A stretch of DNA of 64,000 nt from the NCBI RefSeq assembly GCF_002860255.1, contig NZ_PGVE01000088.1, forward strand, positions 33,943 through 97,942. Reading direction: 5' to 3'. The stretch is from Neobacillus cucumis. GTDB taxonomy: Bacteria; Bacillota; Bacilli; Bacillales; Cytobacillaceae. Position numbers and translations under genes: made by a program. This document shows, one piece after another, positions 41,395-49,804 of the stretch. How positions within the stretch are numbered: the stretch's first letter is position 1; the number at the start of each line of letters is the position of its first letter. The notes under the pieces were generated by a model that searched no databases, was not told where the DNA came from, and worked only from the letters and a program-made list of their open reading frames with translations.

Positions 41395-43671
41395 TTAGCT
41401 ATGACACGCTTCACATTCTTCGATCTCTGATTGCGAAGTACTTCTTACGTAATAAGTAGTTTTTAATCCTTGTTTCCAGGCTTCAATATGGAGATTTAAT
41501 AAATCCTTCGCTTTAATGTCATGACGAACATAAAGATTAAAGCTAATCGATTGGTCAATATGCCTCTGTCTGGCAGCATTTTGCCTAATGCTCCAGGTTT
41601 GATCCAAGACATGTCTTGACCGGCGGTAATAGTTATAGGTGTTGTGATCTAAATCAGGTGCCGTTACTTTAAATTTAAAGTTCTTTTTCTCCTCAGCATA
41701 TTCAACTGCATACAATGGATCAATTCCATCTGTCGAACCACCGATTTTTGCCGTAGATGAGTTAGGTGCAATGGCCATCATCCAGCCATTTCTGACTCCG
41801 TATATCGAAACTTCTTTTTTTAGTTGAGACCACCGTTCACTTTTATAGCCTCTTCGCTCGAAATAACGGCCCGTTTGCCATTCTGAGCCTTCAAACTTAC
41901 TATAGGTTCCTTTCTCCTTAGCTAATTCCATTGAAGAGCGAATCGTATAGTATGCGATATCTTCATAGAGTTGGTCTGCAAAGGAAACCGCCTCTTCAGA
42001 TTCCCAGTAGATCCCCTCTAACGCCAATAAATGATGCCAGCCAAATGTTCCTAGGCCTACCGCTCGGTATTTTTTATTAGTGGCTTCCGCCTGACCGACT
42101 GAAATGGTATTCAGATCTATTGCGTTATCTAGCATTCTTACTTGAATAGGAATTAGACGCGCCAAGACTTCAATGGATCTTGGCAGGTTAATAGAAGAGA
42201 GATTACAAACCACAAAATCTCCAGGTTTACGGACAATCACAATGTTGCCTTCTTCATCTTTATATTCTTTTACAATTGTCGTCGGAGACATGTTTTGAGC
42301 AATTTCTGTACATAAATTGCTGCAAAAAATAGATGTGCGGCCCATGCCTTGTAAATGTTTATTAGGATTTTTCCTGTTTACCTCATCGCGATAAAACATA
42401 TAAGGTGTCCCTGTTTCTAATTGAGAAATCATAATTCTAGCCATAATATCCATCGCCCGATAGGTTTTCCTTGGAAGCATTGGATGCCTAACGGCTTCTT
42501 CGTATTTTTCGGTAAAGAACTTTTCATCTTCCTCATCATAAAAATCCTCTAGACCAAGTGGCGTACCGTTCTTATCCTTCCATCCCATAATTTGTTTCAC
42601 TTGATGAGGACAAAATGTATGCCACTCTCCGATGCTGCGGCCGGTTGAATCAACTTCTTCGAGTTTCCTCATAAACAAATCAGGAATAGACACCCCTGTG
42701 AAAATATCATGTGCCTTTCGTCGTTCGTCTCCATTGTTGGTTTTTAAATCTAAAAAGCCATTCATCATGTCTTTATGGAAAACATCTAAGTATACAGCGA
42801 TTGCACCCTGCCTTTGGCCTAATTGGTCCACGCTTACGGCAGTATCGTTAATCAGCTTGATCCACGGGACCACCCCAGAGGAATTCCCTTTGAATTTTTT
42901 GATATCTGACCCTAAAGCTCGTACTTTTCCAAGATAAATACCAATGCCGCCGCCATCCTTACTCAATCGGGCAATATCCCAATTGTTTAAGTAAATACCA
43001 TCAAGTGAGTCGTCCACTGTGTCGATAAAGCAGGAGGAGAGCTGTCCAAAACTTTTCCCCGCATTTGAAAGTGTCGGTGTGGCGACAGTCATATACAAGT
43101 TGCTTAACGCCCAATATGCTTCTTTTACATATGCTAATCGCTTTTCCTTTGGTTCATTTTTCATTAAGGTCATAGCAATGATCATAAAACGTTCTTGAGG
43201 CAGCTCATAAATATTTCCTTCGTAATCTTTGGCTAGGTAGCGGTCTGCTAGTAAAAATAGTCCTATGTAATTAAACCGATAGTCTTTTTCTGGATCTATT
43301 ACTGAATCTAGGGATTCAACCTCTTCCTTGGTATAATTATTTATTAGATCATCTGAGTAGATTCCAATTTTTGTTAGATAAGTAAGTAATGTATAAAAAT
43401 CTCCATATCTATCTTCGTGATTGTATCCTCTATATTTGGCAGCTTTTTGATACAAATCATTTAAAAATAGGTTTGCCGCAAGAAAGGTCCAGTTAGGATC
43501 TCCCATGGAGATTTGATTTAGCGCATAGAACATTGATTGTTCATATTTAGAAGATTCCTCTAATTCGGCTATTTTTTGGACAAGCTTTGTTGTATCTAGT
43601 TTATATTTTTCATTTGCTCTTTTGATGGCTTCTAAAACAGTATCCATTTCAGAATGATTTTTAACAGTCAT
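41395..43671 (-). CDS. nrdE: Class I ribonucleotide reductase alpha subunit
   Basis: A 758-residue catalytic subunit that reduces ribonucleoside diphosphates. Redox Cys pairs are seen in QLSSCFIDTVDD and VVCNLSSINLPRS, with the thiyl-radical Cys in SNLCTEIAQN. The C-terminal CxxC reads CEACHS. An ATP-cone-like N-terminus is short. The protein is longer than B. subtilis NrdE (700), nearer to another class I branch, so the symbol is tentative. AAAGGGG precedes the ATG. It leads nrdE-nrdF-flavodoxin behind a 500-nt leader with a cobalamin riboswitch. Confidence 0.9.
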   Translation of the reverse strand: MTVKNHSEMDTVLEAIKRANEKYKLDTTKLVQKIAELEESSKYEQSMFYALNQISMGDPNWTFLAANLFLNDLYQKAAKYRGYNHEDRYGDFYTLLTYLTKIGIYSDDLINNYTKEEVESLDSVIDPEKDYRFNYIGLFLLADRYLAKDYEGNIYELPQERFMIIAMTLMKNEPKEKRLAYVKEAYWALSNLYMTVATPTLSNAGKSFGQLSSCFIDTVDDSLDGIYLNNWDIARLSKDGGGIGIYLGKVRALGSDIKKFKGNSSGVVPWIKLINDTAVSVDQLGQRQGAIAVYLDVFHKDMMNGFLDLKTNNGDERRKAHDIFTGVSIPDLFMRKLEEVDSTGRSIGEWHTFCPHQVKQIMGWKDKNGTPLGLEDFYDEEDEKFFTEKYEEAVRHPMLPRKTYRAMDIMARIMISQLETGTPYMFYRDEVNRKNPNKHLQGMGRTSIFCSNLCTEIAQNMSPTTIVKEYKDEEGNIVIVRKPGDFVVCNLSSINLPRSIEVLARLIPIQVRMLDNAIDLNTISVGQAEATNKKYRAVGLGTFGWHHLLALEGIYWESEEAVSFADQLYEDIAYYTIRSSMELAKEKGTYSKFEGSEWQTGRYFERRGYKSERWSQLKKEVSIYGVRNGWMMAIAPNSSTAKIGGSTDGIDPLYAVEYAEEKKNFKFKVTAPDLDHNTYNYYRRSRHVLDQTWSIRQNAARQRHIDQSISFNLYVRHDIKAKDLLNLHIEAWKQGLKTTYYVRSTSQSEIEECEACHS

Positions 43672-43719
43672 ATGATTACCCCTTTATTGTGACCAGAACT
43701 CCCAGATTTAGAGGAGTTC

Positions 43720-43892
43720 GGTCGTAAATATCTTTTTTTGTGACCATTGGTGCACTTTTCACTGGTCAACGAGCACAATTATTTTCTTTTGTGTCCGTTA
43801 AGTACTTTTTTCTCGACCTTTGGTAACAATTATCTTCTTTTGTTCCCCATTACCAACTTTCGCCCAACCGCTTGGTCACAATTTCTTGTTTC
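43720..43892 (-). repeat. Degenerate ~51-bp tandem repeats in the nrdE leader
   Basis: Four imperfect copies of a block centred on ACAAAAGAAGATAATTGT (mRNA sense) start near 43892, 43847, 43797 and 43746, about 51 bases apart, each next to GGTC/GACC. Copies 2 and 3 have ACAA/TTGT ends that could pair. They lie between the riboswitch terminator and the nrdE ribosome site. Function is unknown. Confidence 0.5.
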
Positions 43893-43896
43893 AAAT

Positions 43897-44195
43897 AATA
43901 GTAAAAACCCATCTTCAGAGAAGATGGGTTAATAAAACGTGGATTGATCTAGTTAAACAGCAGTATCACTGTATTAGTCAGAATACCCTCGTTCTATCTT
44001 CCCACCTCCCGAAGAAGATAACACGCTATAAAAATGGCAGGTCTCCTGACTTATGCTTTTAGCCTACTCTAATCCCTTCCCGTCTAATGACAGTGGATAC
44101 GATTATTTCGTCAGCATTTACAGTTGCGGGTACAGTTCTGGATTTTCACCAGATTCCCTATTAGGTCTCTATGACACCATTTTCATTGGTTATTA
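43897..44195 (-). promoter_or_regulatory. Cobalamin riboswitch with terminator upstream of nrdE
   Basis: The minus strand shows the aptamer core: AATAGGGAATCTGGTGAAAA, then CCAGAACTGTACCCGCAACT, CACTGTCATTAGACGGGAAG, and the B12 box AAGTCAGGAGACCTGCC near 44040-44056. About 100 nt further a terminator stem AACCCATCTTC/GAAGATGGGTT (43906-43930) is followed by TTTACTATT. Cobalamin binding would stop transcription of the reductase. Confidence 0.9.
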
Positions 44196-44225
44196 TCTAT
44201 ATTTAGTATTATCATCAAAAAATAA

Positions 44226-44277
44226 ACACTAAATATTGTATATCAACTAATATAGTATACTACTTAAACTTTGACAA
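44226..44277 (-). promoter_or_regulatory. nrdE promoter with NrdR-box-like site
   Basis: TTGTCA (44277-44272)-N17-TATATT (44254-44249) is a good SigA promoter. At 44226-44241, ACACTAAATATTGTAT matches the NrdR-box consensus ACACTATATATTGTGT at 14 of 16 positions and overlaps the start point. A second box at standard spacing is not clear. Confidence 0.55.
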
Positions 44278-44282
44278 GTATT

Positions 44283-46562
44283 TTATTTTTTCACCACTAG
44301 TTTTTCTCTCACTAGCTCAGCGGCCTCCACCATTACCTCTAAGGCAGCCACTGTCTCCTCTAACCCACGGGTTTTCAAGCCGCAGTCAGGATTGATCCAG
44401 AACAGCTTTGGATCAAGGACTTGAAGTGCACGCTCAATGTTTCTCGTTAACTCTTCAAGATTTGGTACACGAGGACTATGAATATCGTAAACTCCAAGAC
44501 CAATACCTTTATCATACGTATTCTTTTCAAATGCATAAAGTAATTCACCATGGCTTCTAGATGTCTCTATAGAAATTACATCCGCATCGAGCGCATTGAT
44601 TGCCTCAATAATATCTTCAAAATTGGCATAACACATATGTGTATGAATTTGTGTCTTATTTTGAACGGAGGCGGTAGCAAGTTTGAATGCATAAACAGCT
44701 GCATTCAAATAACTTTCCCAATTTTCACGTTTTAACGGCAGCCCTTCACGCAATGCCGGTTCATCCACTTGAATCATGTGGATTCCATTTTCCTCTAATA
44801 ATTCTACTTCTTTTCGAAGGGCAAGGGCAATTTGATTAGCCACCTCATAGCGTGAAATATCATCGCGAACAAACGACCAGTTCAGAATTGTAATGGGCCC
44901 TGTCAACATCCCTTTTACCGGTTTCAGTGTTAACGACTGGGCATAGAGTGTCTCCTTGACTGTCATCGGTCCTTGGAATGACACGTCCCCGTAGATAAGC
45001 GGCGGCTTCACACAACGTGACCCATAGGACTGCACCCAACCAAATTTTGTAAATTGGAACCCTGCTAATTTCTCACCAAAATATTCTACCATATCGGTTC
45101 GCTCAAACTCCCCATGAACCAATACGTCTAAGTTAAGTTTCTCTTGAATTTCAATCCACTTTTTAATTTCAAGATTGATATATTCCTCATATTCCGCATC
45201 GGTTAACTCACCTTTACGCCACAGTAGACGCTGCTTACGTACTTCCTGTGTTTGCGGGAAACTCCCAATAGTTGTGGTTGGCAGAAGTGGTAAATGGAAC
45301 CTTTCTTCTTGGGCTCTTTGACGAAAGTAAAATGCTGCTTCTCGTTCGGCTCTAACCGAAGCCAAGTTTTGTATGGTATTTTGAACTTGCTGATTATTAC
45401 GGAAAGTGGATTCATTTAATGCTTGAATTGCCTTTGTACTAGCTGCGATTTCTTCATCGATTAGCTCTTTACCATCCCGAAAGCCTTTTGTAAGGATAAC
45501 AACTTCACTTAATTTTTCATCAGCAAAGGATAAGGCATCTTTTAGTACTTCTTCCAGTGTTTCTTCACTCTTCACTGTTACAGGAACATGCAAAAGGCTT
45601 GATGAAGGCTGAACAATCATTCGATCCTTTGAAACAAGTTCTGTAATCTCGTTTAGTAACCATAACCGCTCTTCCAGATTCGTACGCCAAATGTTACGCC
45701 CATCAATCACACCAGCCGCAAGTACCTTATCTTTCGGGAACCCAAACTTTTTCAATGAAGCAAGATTCTCCCCGCGATCATGGACAAAATCCAACCCGAT
45801 TCCTTGAACAGGAAGTGAGATAATCTCTTCGTAGTGGTTAATGCTATCAAAGTACGTTTGTAACAAAAGCTTGACATTAGGTGCGGCTTTATGCAATATC
45901 TGATAAACATCAGCAAATAGGTTTACCTCTTCTTCTGAAAGTGATGTAGCTAAAATAGGTTCATCGATTTGGACCCATTCCACGCCTTCAGCCTGAAGCT
46001 CCATTAAGATTTCTGCGTACAACGGAATAAATTGCTGAACCACTTCTTTAAGGCTGCTATACCCTTTTGATAGTTTTACGAATGTAATTGGACCTAATAT
46101 AACAGGCTTTCCTTCTATACCAAGTTTCTGTTTTGCTTCTTTAAAAAACTGAAGCGGACGATTTTCAACAAGTGTTGGAACAACTTCCTTCAACTCAGGA
46201 ACAATGTAATGATAGTTGGTATTAAACCATTTGGTCATTTCCGCTGCTACAGCATCCTTTGTTCCTCGTGCTATTTCAAAATAAGTCTCTAGAGATACTT
46301 TCCCGCTATTGTAATCAAATCTTTTTGGTACAATTCCGAACATAACAGCTGTATCAAGGACATGGTCATAAAAACTAAAGTCACCCACTGGAATCAAATC
46401 AATTCCGTTGTCAATTTGCTTCTGCAGATGCTGCAGACGGAACTCCTCCATTTGGCTTAAAAATTGCTCTTTTTCTATTTTTCCTGCCCAAAATTGCTCA
46501 AGTGATTTTTTCCATTCGCGTTTTTCTCCAATTCTTGGATAGCCTAAGTTTGAACTTTTCAT
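44283..46562 (-). CDS. metE: Cobalamin-independent methionine synthase
   Basis: A 759-residue enzyme transferring a methyl group from methyl-tetrahydrofolate to homocysteine. The N-terminal start MKSSNLGYPRIGEKREWKK is typical. The C-terminal catalytic barrel has TTTIGSFPQTQEVR, the GPITILNWS segment, and zinc ligands in HTHMCYANF and NPDCGLKTR. ATG 46562 follows AAGGGGAT; the frame back to 46622 runs into the leader terminator. A cobalamin riboswitch precedes it, as expected where a B12-dependent MetH exists. Confidence 0.95.
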   Translation of the reverse strand: MKSSNLGYPRIGEKREWKKSLEQFWAGKIEKEQFLSQMEEFRLQHLQKQIDNGIDLIPVGDFSFYDHVLDTAVMFGIVPKRFDYNSGKVSLETYFEIARGTKDAVAAEMTKWFNTNYHYIVPELKEVVPTLVENRPLQFFKEAKQKLGIEGKPVILGPITFVKLSKGYSSLKEVVQQFIPLYAEILMELQAEGVEWVQIDEPILATSLSEEEVNLFADVYQILHKAAPNVKLLLQTYFDSINHYEEIISLPVQGIGLDFVHDRGENLASLKKFGFPKDKVLAAGVIDGRNIWRTNLEERLWLLNEITELVSKDRMIVQPSSSLLHVPVTVKSEETLEEVLKDALSFADEKLSEVVILTKGFRDGKELIDEEIAASTKAIQALNESTFRNNQQVQNTIQNLASVRAEREAAFYFRQRAQEERFHLPLLPTTTIGSFPQTQEVRKQRLLWRKGELTDAEYEEYINLEIKKWIEIQEKLNLDVLVHGEFERTDMVEYFGEKLAGFQFTKFGWVQSYGSRCVKPPLIYGDVSFQGPMTVKETLYAQSLTLKPVKGMLTGPITILNWSFVRDDISRYEVANQIALALRKEVELLEENGIHMIQVDEPALREGLPLKRENWESYLNAAVYAFKLATASVQNKTQIHTHMCYANFEDIIEAINALDADVISIETSRSHGELLYAFEKNTYDKGIGLGVYDIHSPRVPNLEELTRNIERALQVLDPKLFWINPDCGLKTRGLEETVAALEVMVEAAELVREKLVVKK

Positions 46563-46599
46563 GTTTTTTAAAATCCCCTTATGTGTTGTATTTTGGTCC

Positions 46600-46905
46600 C
46601 AACAAAAAAATCTCCCTTTCAATAGAAAGAGAGATTCATACGCACAGCTAACTAGAGTCGAGACCTTTTGGTTTTCTCAACACGTATTTCTCACTCCCCC
46701 CTATACACCCGTAGAGTACAAGCGCATACAACAGGCAGGTCTCCTGGCTTAGGTTCATCGCAACATATCCCTTCCCATTTCAATTGAAACAGTGGTATCT
46801 GATAAGTCGCTCACCATTACAGTGGCGGGACCGCTCCGGAATTTCACCGGTCTTCCCTTTTAAGCTGTGTCACTTGACACAACACCTGATGCATTTCATA
46901 TGTAA
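46600..46905 (-). promoter_or_regulatory. Cobalamin riboswitch with terminator upstream of metE
   Basis: The minus strand carries AAAAGGGAAGACCGGTGAAA, CGGTCCCGCCACTGTAATGG, AAATGGGAAGG and the B12 box AAGCCAGGAGACCTGCC (about 46738-46754). The terminator AATCTCTCTTT/AAAGGGAGATT followed by TTTTTTTG lies at about 46600-46640, before the metE ribosome site. Confidence 0.94.
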
Positions 46906-46934
46906 TTTTTAGAAAGATTTTGAATTTAATAGCC

Positions 46935-46963
46935 ATATTAGCATGTATCCCAAGGACTGTCAA
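46935..46963 (-). promoter_or_regulatory. metE promoter
   Basis: TTGACA (46963-46958), a 17-nt spacer and TAATAT (46940-46935), immediately upstream of the riboswitch. Confidence 0.75.
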
Positions 46964-47034
46964 AATAAAAATTATTTAAACCAATAATTTTGTTATAATG
47001 ATCTTGATCCAAAATGACTTCGAGGAGCCAATAA

Positions 47035-47577
47035 ATGAATATTACATATGACGTGATCCCAGATGATAAAATTGAAATCTGCAGTGATTTATGTAATGAA
47101 CTAATGAAGTTTCAGAAATCGAAAGCGTTAATCAAACCTGAATTATTTGACAGCATGAAATTTGAAACATGGATGGTTCCATCTATCAAAAATGCCATAC
47201 ACAATTACACGGTTATTGCTAAAGATGGTGATAAACAAGTCGGTTATGTCTACTCAAATATTTCTCGTAAAGAAACTTATTCAAATGACTTTGCTACTTT
47301 TTTTGATCTATCTTCGGTTCGTGGCAGTTATGTAGGATGTTTATCCAATTTTTATATAAAAGACGAGTACAGACAATACGGAATCGGCTCAAGACTCTTT
47401 AATATGTCAATCGACTGGTTACAACAATTTGAATATGTAGAAGATTATTTTATCTTTGTTTCTAATGGTAACACGAATGCTTTGGAATTCTACAAACGGA
47501 AGGGTTTTTCTGTTAGTCATGATATTTTAGATGGTTTTATAACAGTGTTACGTAAACATAAAAAAGACTTTCATTAA
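47035..47577 (+). CDS. GNAT family N-acetyltransferase
   Basis: A 180-residue acetyltransferase. The acetyl-CoA site is in YIKDEYRQYGIGSRLFNMSIDWL and the C-terminal strand pair in FVSNGNTNALEFYKRKGFSV. The N-terminal half with ELFDSMKFETWMVPSIKNA is unusual for RimI-type enzymes and its substrate is not predicted. GAGGAGCC precedes the ATG. Single gene, divergent from metE. Confidence 0.8.
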   Translation: MNITYDVIPDDKIEICSDLCNELMKFQKSKALIKPELFDSMKFETWMVPSIKNAIHNYTVIAKDGDKQVGYVYSNISRKETYSNDFATFFDLSSVRGSYVGCLSNFYIKDEYRQYGIGSRLFNMSIDWLQQFEYVEDYFIFVSNGNTNALEFYKRKGFSVSHDILDGFITVLRKHKKDFH

Positions 47578-47635
47578 GGTCTGCAACACCATAAACATGC
47601 TTACAGGTAAAACATTTGTTTTACCTGTATATGAT

Positions 47636-47800
47636 TTAAATTACAGTGACTGAGGCGTGGTCTCTAATTTCTACTGGGTCTTGGGTCTCAACAGATTGAT
47701 TCACTTCCACCATGGGTGCCTTAGATTCATTAACGGGATTCATTTCAGTTGGTTCACCCATATCATTCATAGGTACAGGGAACTTATTTTGTTTCTCCAT
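47636..47800 (-). CDS. Small acidic protein, 54 residues
   Basis: The very strong site GGAGGTGATAAAG precedes an ATG at 47800 opening a 54-codon frame. The product (MEKQNKFPVPMNDMGEPTE...) is acidic, Met/Pro/Val/Glu-rich, has no hydrophobic segment, and ends SVTVI. It is not similar to a family I recognise. It is convergent with the GNAT gene and divergent from the small gene at 47907. Confidence 0.6.
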   Translation of the reverse strand: MEKQNKFPVPMNDMGEPTEMNPVNESKAPMVEVNQSVETQDPVEIRDHASVTVI

Positions 47801-47906
47801 TCTTTATCACCTCCATTTTTATTATGAGGATTTAATAAAAAAATAATTGTTTCTTTAAAAATTGGTAATAGTAAAAATTAGAAATTAATGAGTTGGAGGA
47901 ATAGTC

Positions 47907-48125
47907 ATGGAAGAAAATAAACCCAATTTTCATAAAAAATCCATAAAAAGTTCTCATGAAAACGAACCAGCTTTTAATGTGTACTTGGATGAGGTATTAG
48001 TTGCAGAAGTACGTGGAAATAATCCTACTAAACTAACCGTCATTCCGATGAGAGAACTCAATGATTATGAAGAAGACAAACTGCATGAGTATATTGAAAC
48101 AATGGTCTCTGATCAAGAATATTAA
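47907..48125 (+). CDS. Small protein of unknown function, 72 residues
   Basis: GGAGG precedes an ATG that opens a 72-codon frame. A basic start (NFHKKSIKSSHE) is followed by FNVYLDEVLVAEVRGNNPTKLTVIPM and an acidic helix at the end (ELNDYEEDKLHEYIETMV). It is likely a small alpha/beta soluble protein. A hairpin terminator directly follows. Family not recognised. Confidence 0.65.
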   Translation: MEENKPNFHKKSIKSSHENEPAFNVYLDEVLVAEVRGNNPTKLTVIPMRELNDYEEDKLHEYIETMVSDQEY

Positions 48126-48128
48126 TGA

Positions 48129-48160
48129 AAAAGGACTAACTCTTATTGGTTAGTCCTTAA
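48129..48160. terminator. Terminator between converging genes
   Basis: AAGGACTAAC pairs with GTTAGTCCTT around 8 nt; serves the gene at 47907 and the desulfurase at 48164. Confidence 0.75.
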
Positions 48161-48163
48161 TCG

Positions 48164-49279
48164 CTACACTATTCTTTTTAACTCTAAAACCACCTGATTG
48201 ATTTCTTCTTTTGTTGTGTACCTGCCTAAACTAAAACGAATCGCACCCATACCTACTTCTTCAGAGACATTCATCTCCTTTAAGACCGGTGATAATTCTA
48301 TGTTCCCAGCGTGACAGGCTGACCCTGTAGAAGCTGCTAATCTTGGGATTGCTGATATCAAATCTTGGCCTATTCGTCTTACAAAACTTACATTCAAAGT
48401 ATTCGGCAGCCTTTGTTTAGGATGTCCGTTCAAAACAACCTCTTCTCCGAATTCAGCCTTTAATTGATTCCAAAAATAGTTAGTTAAATCTTTTATTTGA
48501 GGATTTTCTTCTTGCTGTTTTGCCAGCTCGCATGCCTTTCCTAAGCCTACTGCCAATAATGTATTTTCCGTTCCAGCGCGCATCCCAAACTCGTGTCCTG
48601 CTCCGTGGATAAGTGGTTCAAGCTCGATACCATTTCTAATAAAAAGTGCTCCAATCCCTTTTGGGGCATATAGTTTATGACCGGCAACTGTAAGCAGGTC
48701 TACTTTTAGCTCATTTACATTGATCGAAACTTTCCCCGTAGATTGTGAAGCATCTGTATGAAAAGCAATCCCATTTTTATCAGCTATTTCCCCAATCTCT
48801 TTGATGGGCTGTAAAGTGCCTGTTTCATTATTAGAGTGCATAATTGAAATTAGGATGGTCTCATTAGTAATCTCCTTTTCAACTTCCTCTGATGAAACTC
48901 TTCCGTATTGGTCGACACCTACGTATGTAACCTTTGCTCCTATTTGTTCAAGAAACTTGCATGGATTCATAATCGCTGGATGTTCTATTTTTGACGTGAT
49001 AATATGGTTGCCTTTATGGCTGTTTTTAAAATAATATCCTTTCAAAGCCAGGTTATTTGCTTCACTGCCGCCACTTGTAAAGATGATTTCTCTTGCTGAA
49101 GAACCTATTAAACTAGCCACCTGTTCTCTGGCATGATGTAATAACTCCTTTACTTGGCTCCCTGCCCAATGTAAGGCAGAAGGATTTCCATAAAAATCAA
49201 CTAGCAGTGGCTGCATAGCATCCACTACTTCCGGAGCCAGTGGGGTACTGGCATTATAATCAAGATAAATTTTATCCAT
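48164..49279 (-). CDS. Cysteine desulfurase (IscS/NifS-like)
   Basis: A 371-residue class V PLP aminotransferase that removes sulfur from cysteine as a persulfide. The PLP Lys is in VDLLTVAGHKLYAPKG and the acceptor Cys in STGSACHAG near residue 327. The opening IYLDYNASTPLAPEV is diagnostic of the NifS/IscS group. The two-gene context with an ABA-sandwich protein, and the HesB-like selenoprotein about 525 bp away on the other strand, suggests cluster or selenium metabolism; NifS-like enzymes can also deliver selenium. GGGAGGACG supports the ATG. Confidence 0.9.
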   Translation of the reverse strand: MDKIYLDYNASTPLAPEVVDAMQPLLVDFYGNPSALHWAGSQVKELLHHAREQVASLIGSSAREIIFTSGGSEANNLALKGYYFKNSHKGNHIITSKIEHPAIMNPCKFLEQIGAKVTYVGVDQYGRVSSEEVEKEITNETILISIMHSNNETGTLQPIKEIGEIADKNGIAFHTDASQSTGKVSINVNELKVDLLTVAGHKLYAPKGIGALFIRNGIELEPLIHGAGHEFGMRAGTENTLLAVGLGKACELAKQQEENPQIKDLTNYFWNQLKAEFGEEVVLNGHPKQRLPNTLNVSFVRRIGQDLISAIPRLAASTGSACHAGNIELSPVLKEMNVSEEVGMGAIRFSLGRYTTKEEINQVVLELKRIV

Positions 49280-49299
49280 ACATCGTCCTCCCTTTCATA

Positions 49300-49605
49300 T
49301 TAAAGCCAGCCTTCATCGATTGAGCTATTATCAGCAATGGAAAAAGCTGCATTTGTAATAGCTTGTGCTAGGGTTTCGCCTTTTTCACAAACATCATCAA
49401 ACCATACCTCTAAATCCCCATTGGTTTTATATGTAAACCCTAACTCTTTTAATTTTTCGACTAAAAGCATGGCATGTTCTAGGTTTTCTTCCGGTTGAAA
49501 CTCAGAGACTAGAATGAATATTTCTTTTTCATAATCATACCATCGATCCCATCTATTTAACTTCCAACCTAGGATTCTGCGTGCAATGATTTCTATTTTA
49601 TTCAT
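49300..49605 (-). CDS. BC1872-type protein, phage ABA-sandwich fold, second copy
   Basis: A 101-residue paralogue of 28016-28339. It shares IARRILGWKLNRWDRWYDYEK, the HAML...LEELG-type middle (HAMLLVEKLKELGFTY) and GETLAQAITNAAFSIAD. It is 20 bases upstream of the cysteine desulfurase on the same strand and probably cotranscribed. GGAGCC lies upstream of the ATG. Function is unknown. Confidence 0.75.
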   Translation of the reverse strand: MNKIEIIARRILGWKLNRWDRWYDYEKEIFILVSEFQPEENLEHAMLLVEKLKELGFTYKTNGDLEVWFDDVCEKGETLAQAITNAAFSIADNSSIDEGWL

Positions 49606-49804
49606 AACATCTGATGGCTCCTTTTTTTCTAGGTTTTATTATTTTACCATTTTTCTATCATTCCTCTATGGTATGATCAGAGCTACTTTTATGCTAAATC
49701 AAAAATTTTCACAAAATCGTCACAATCCATTATACTTGTACTTATTAACTTTTTTAGGATTTAAATTGGTAAGCAAAGGGAAAATAAAGATAGAGGTGAT
49801 AAAA

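Noticed and set aside
49586..49804. Longer N-terminus for the HesB-like protein
   Set aside because: The upstream codons are hydrophobic noise without a ribosome site; GAGGTGAT points to the ATG at 49805.
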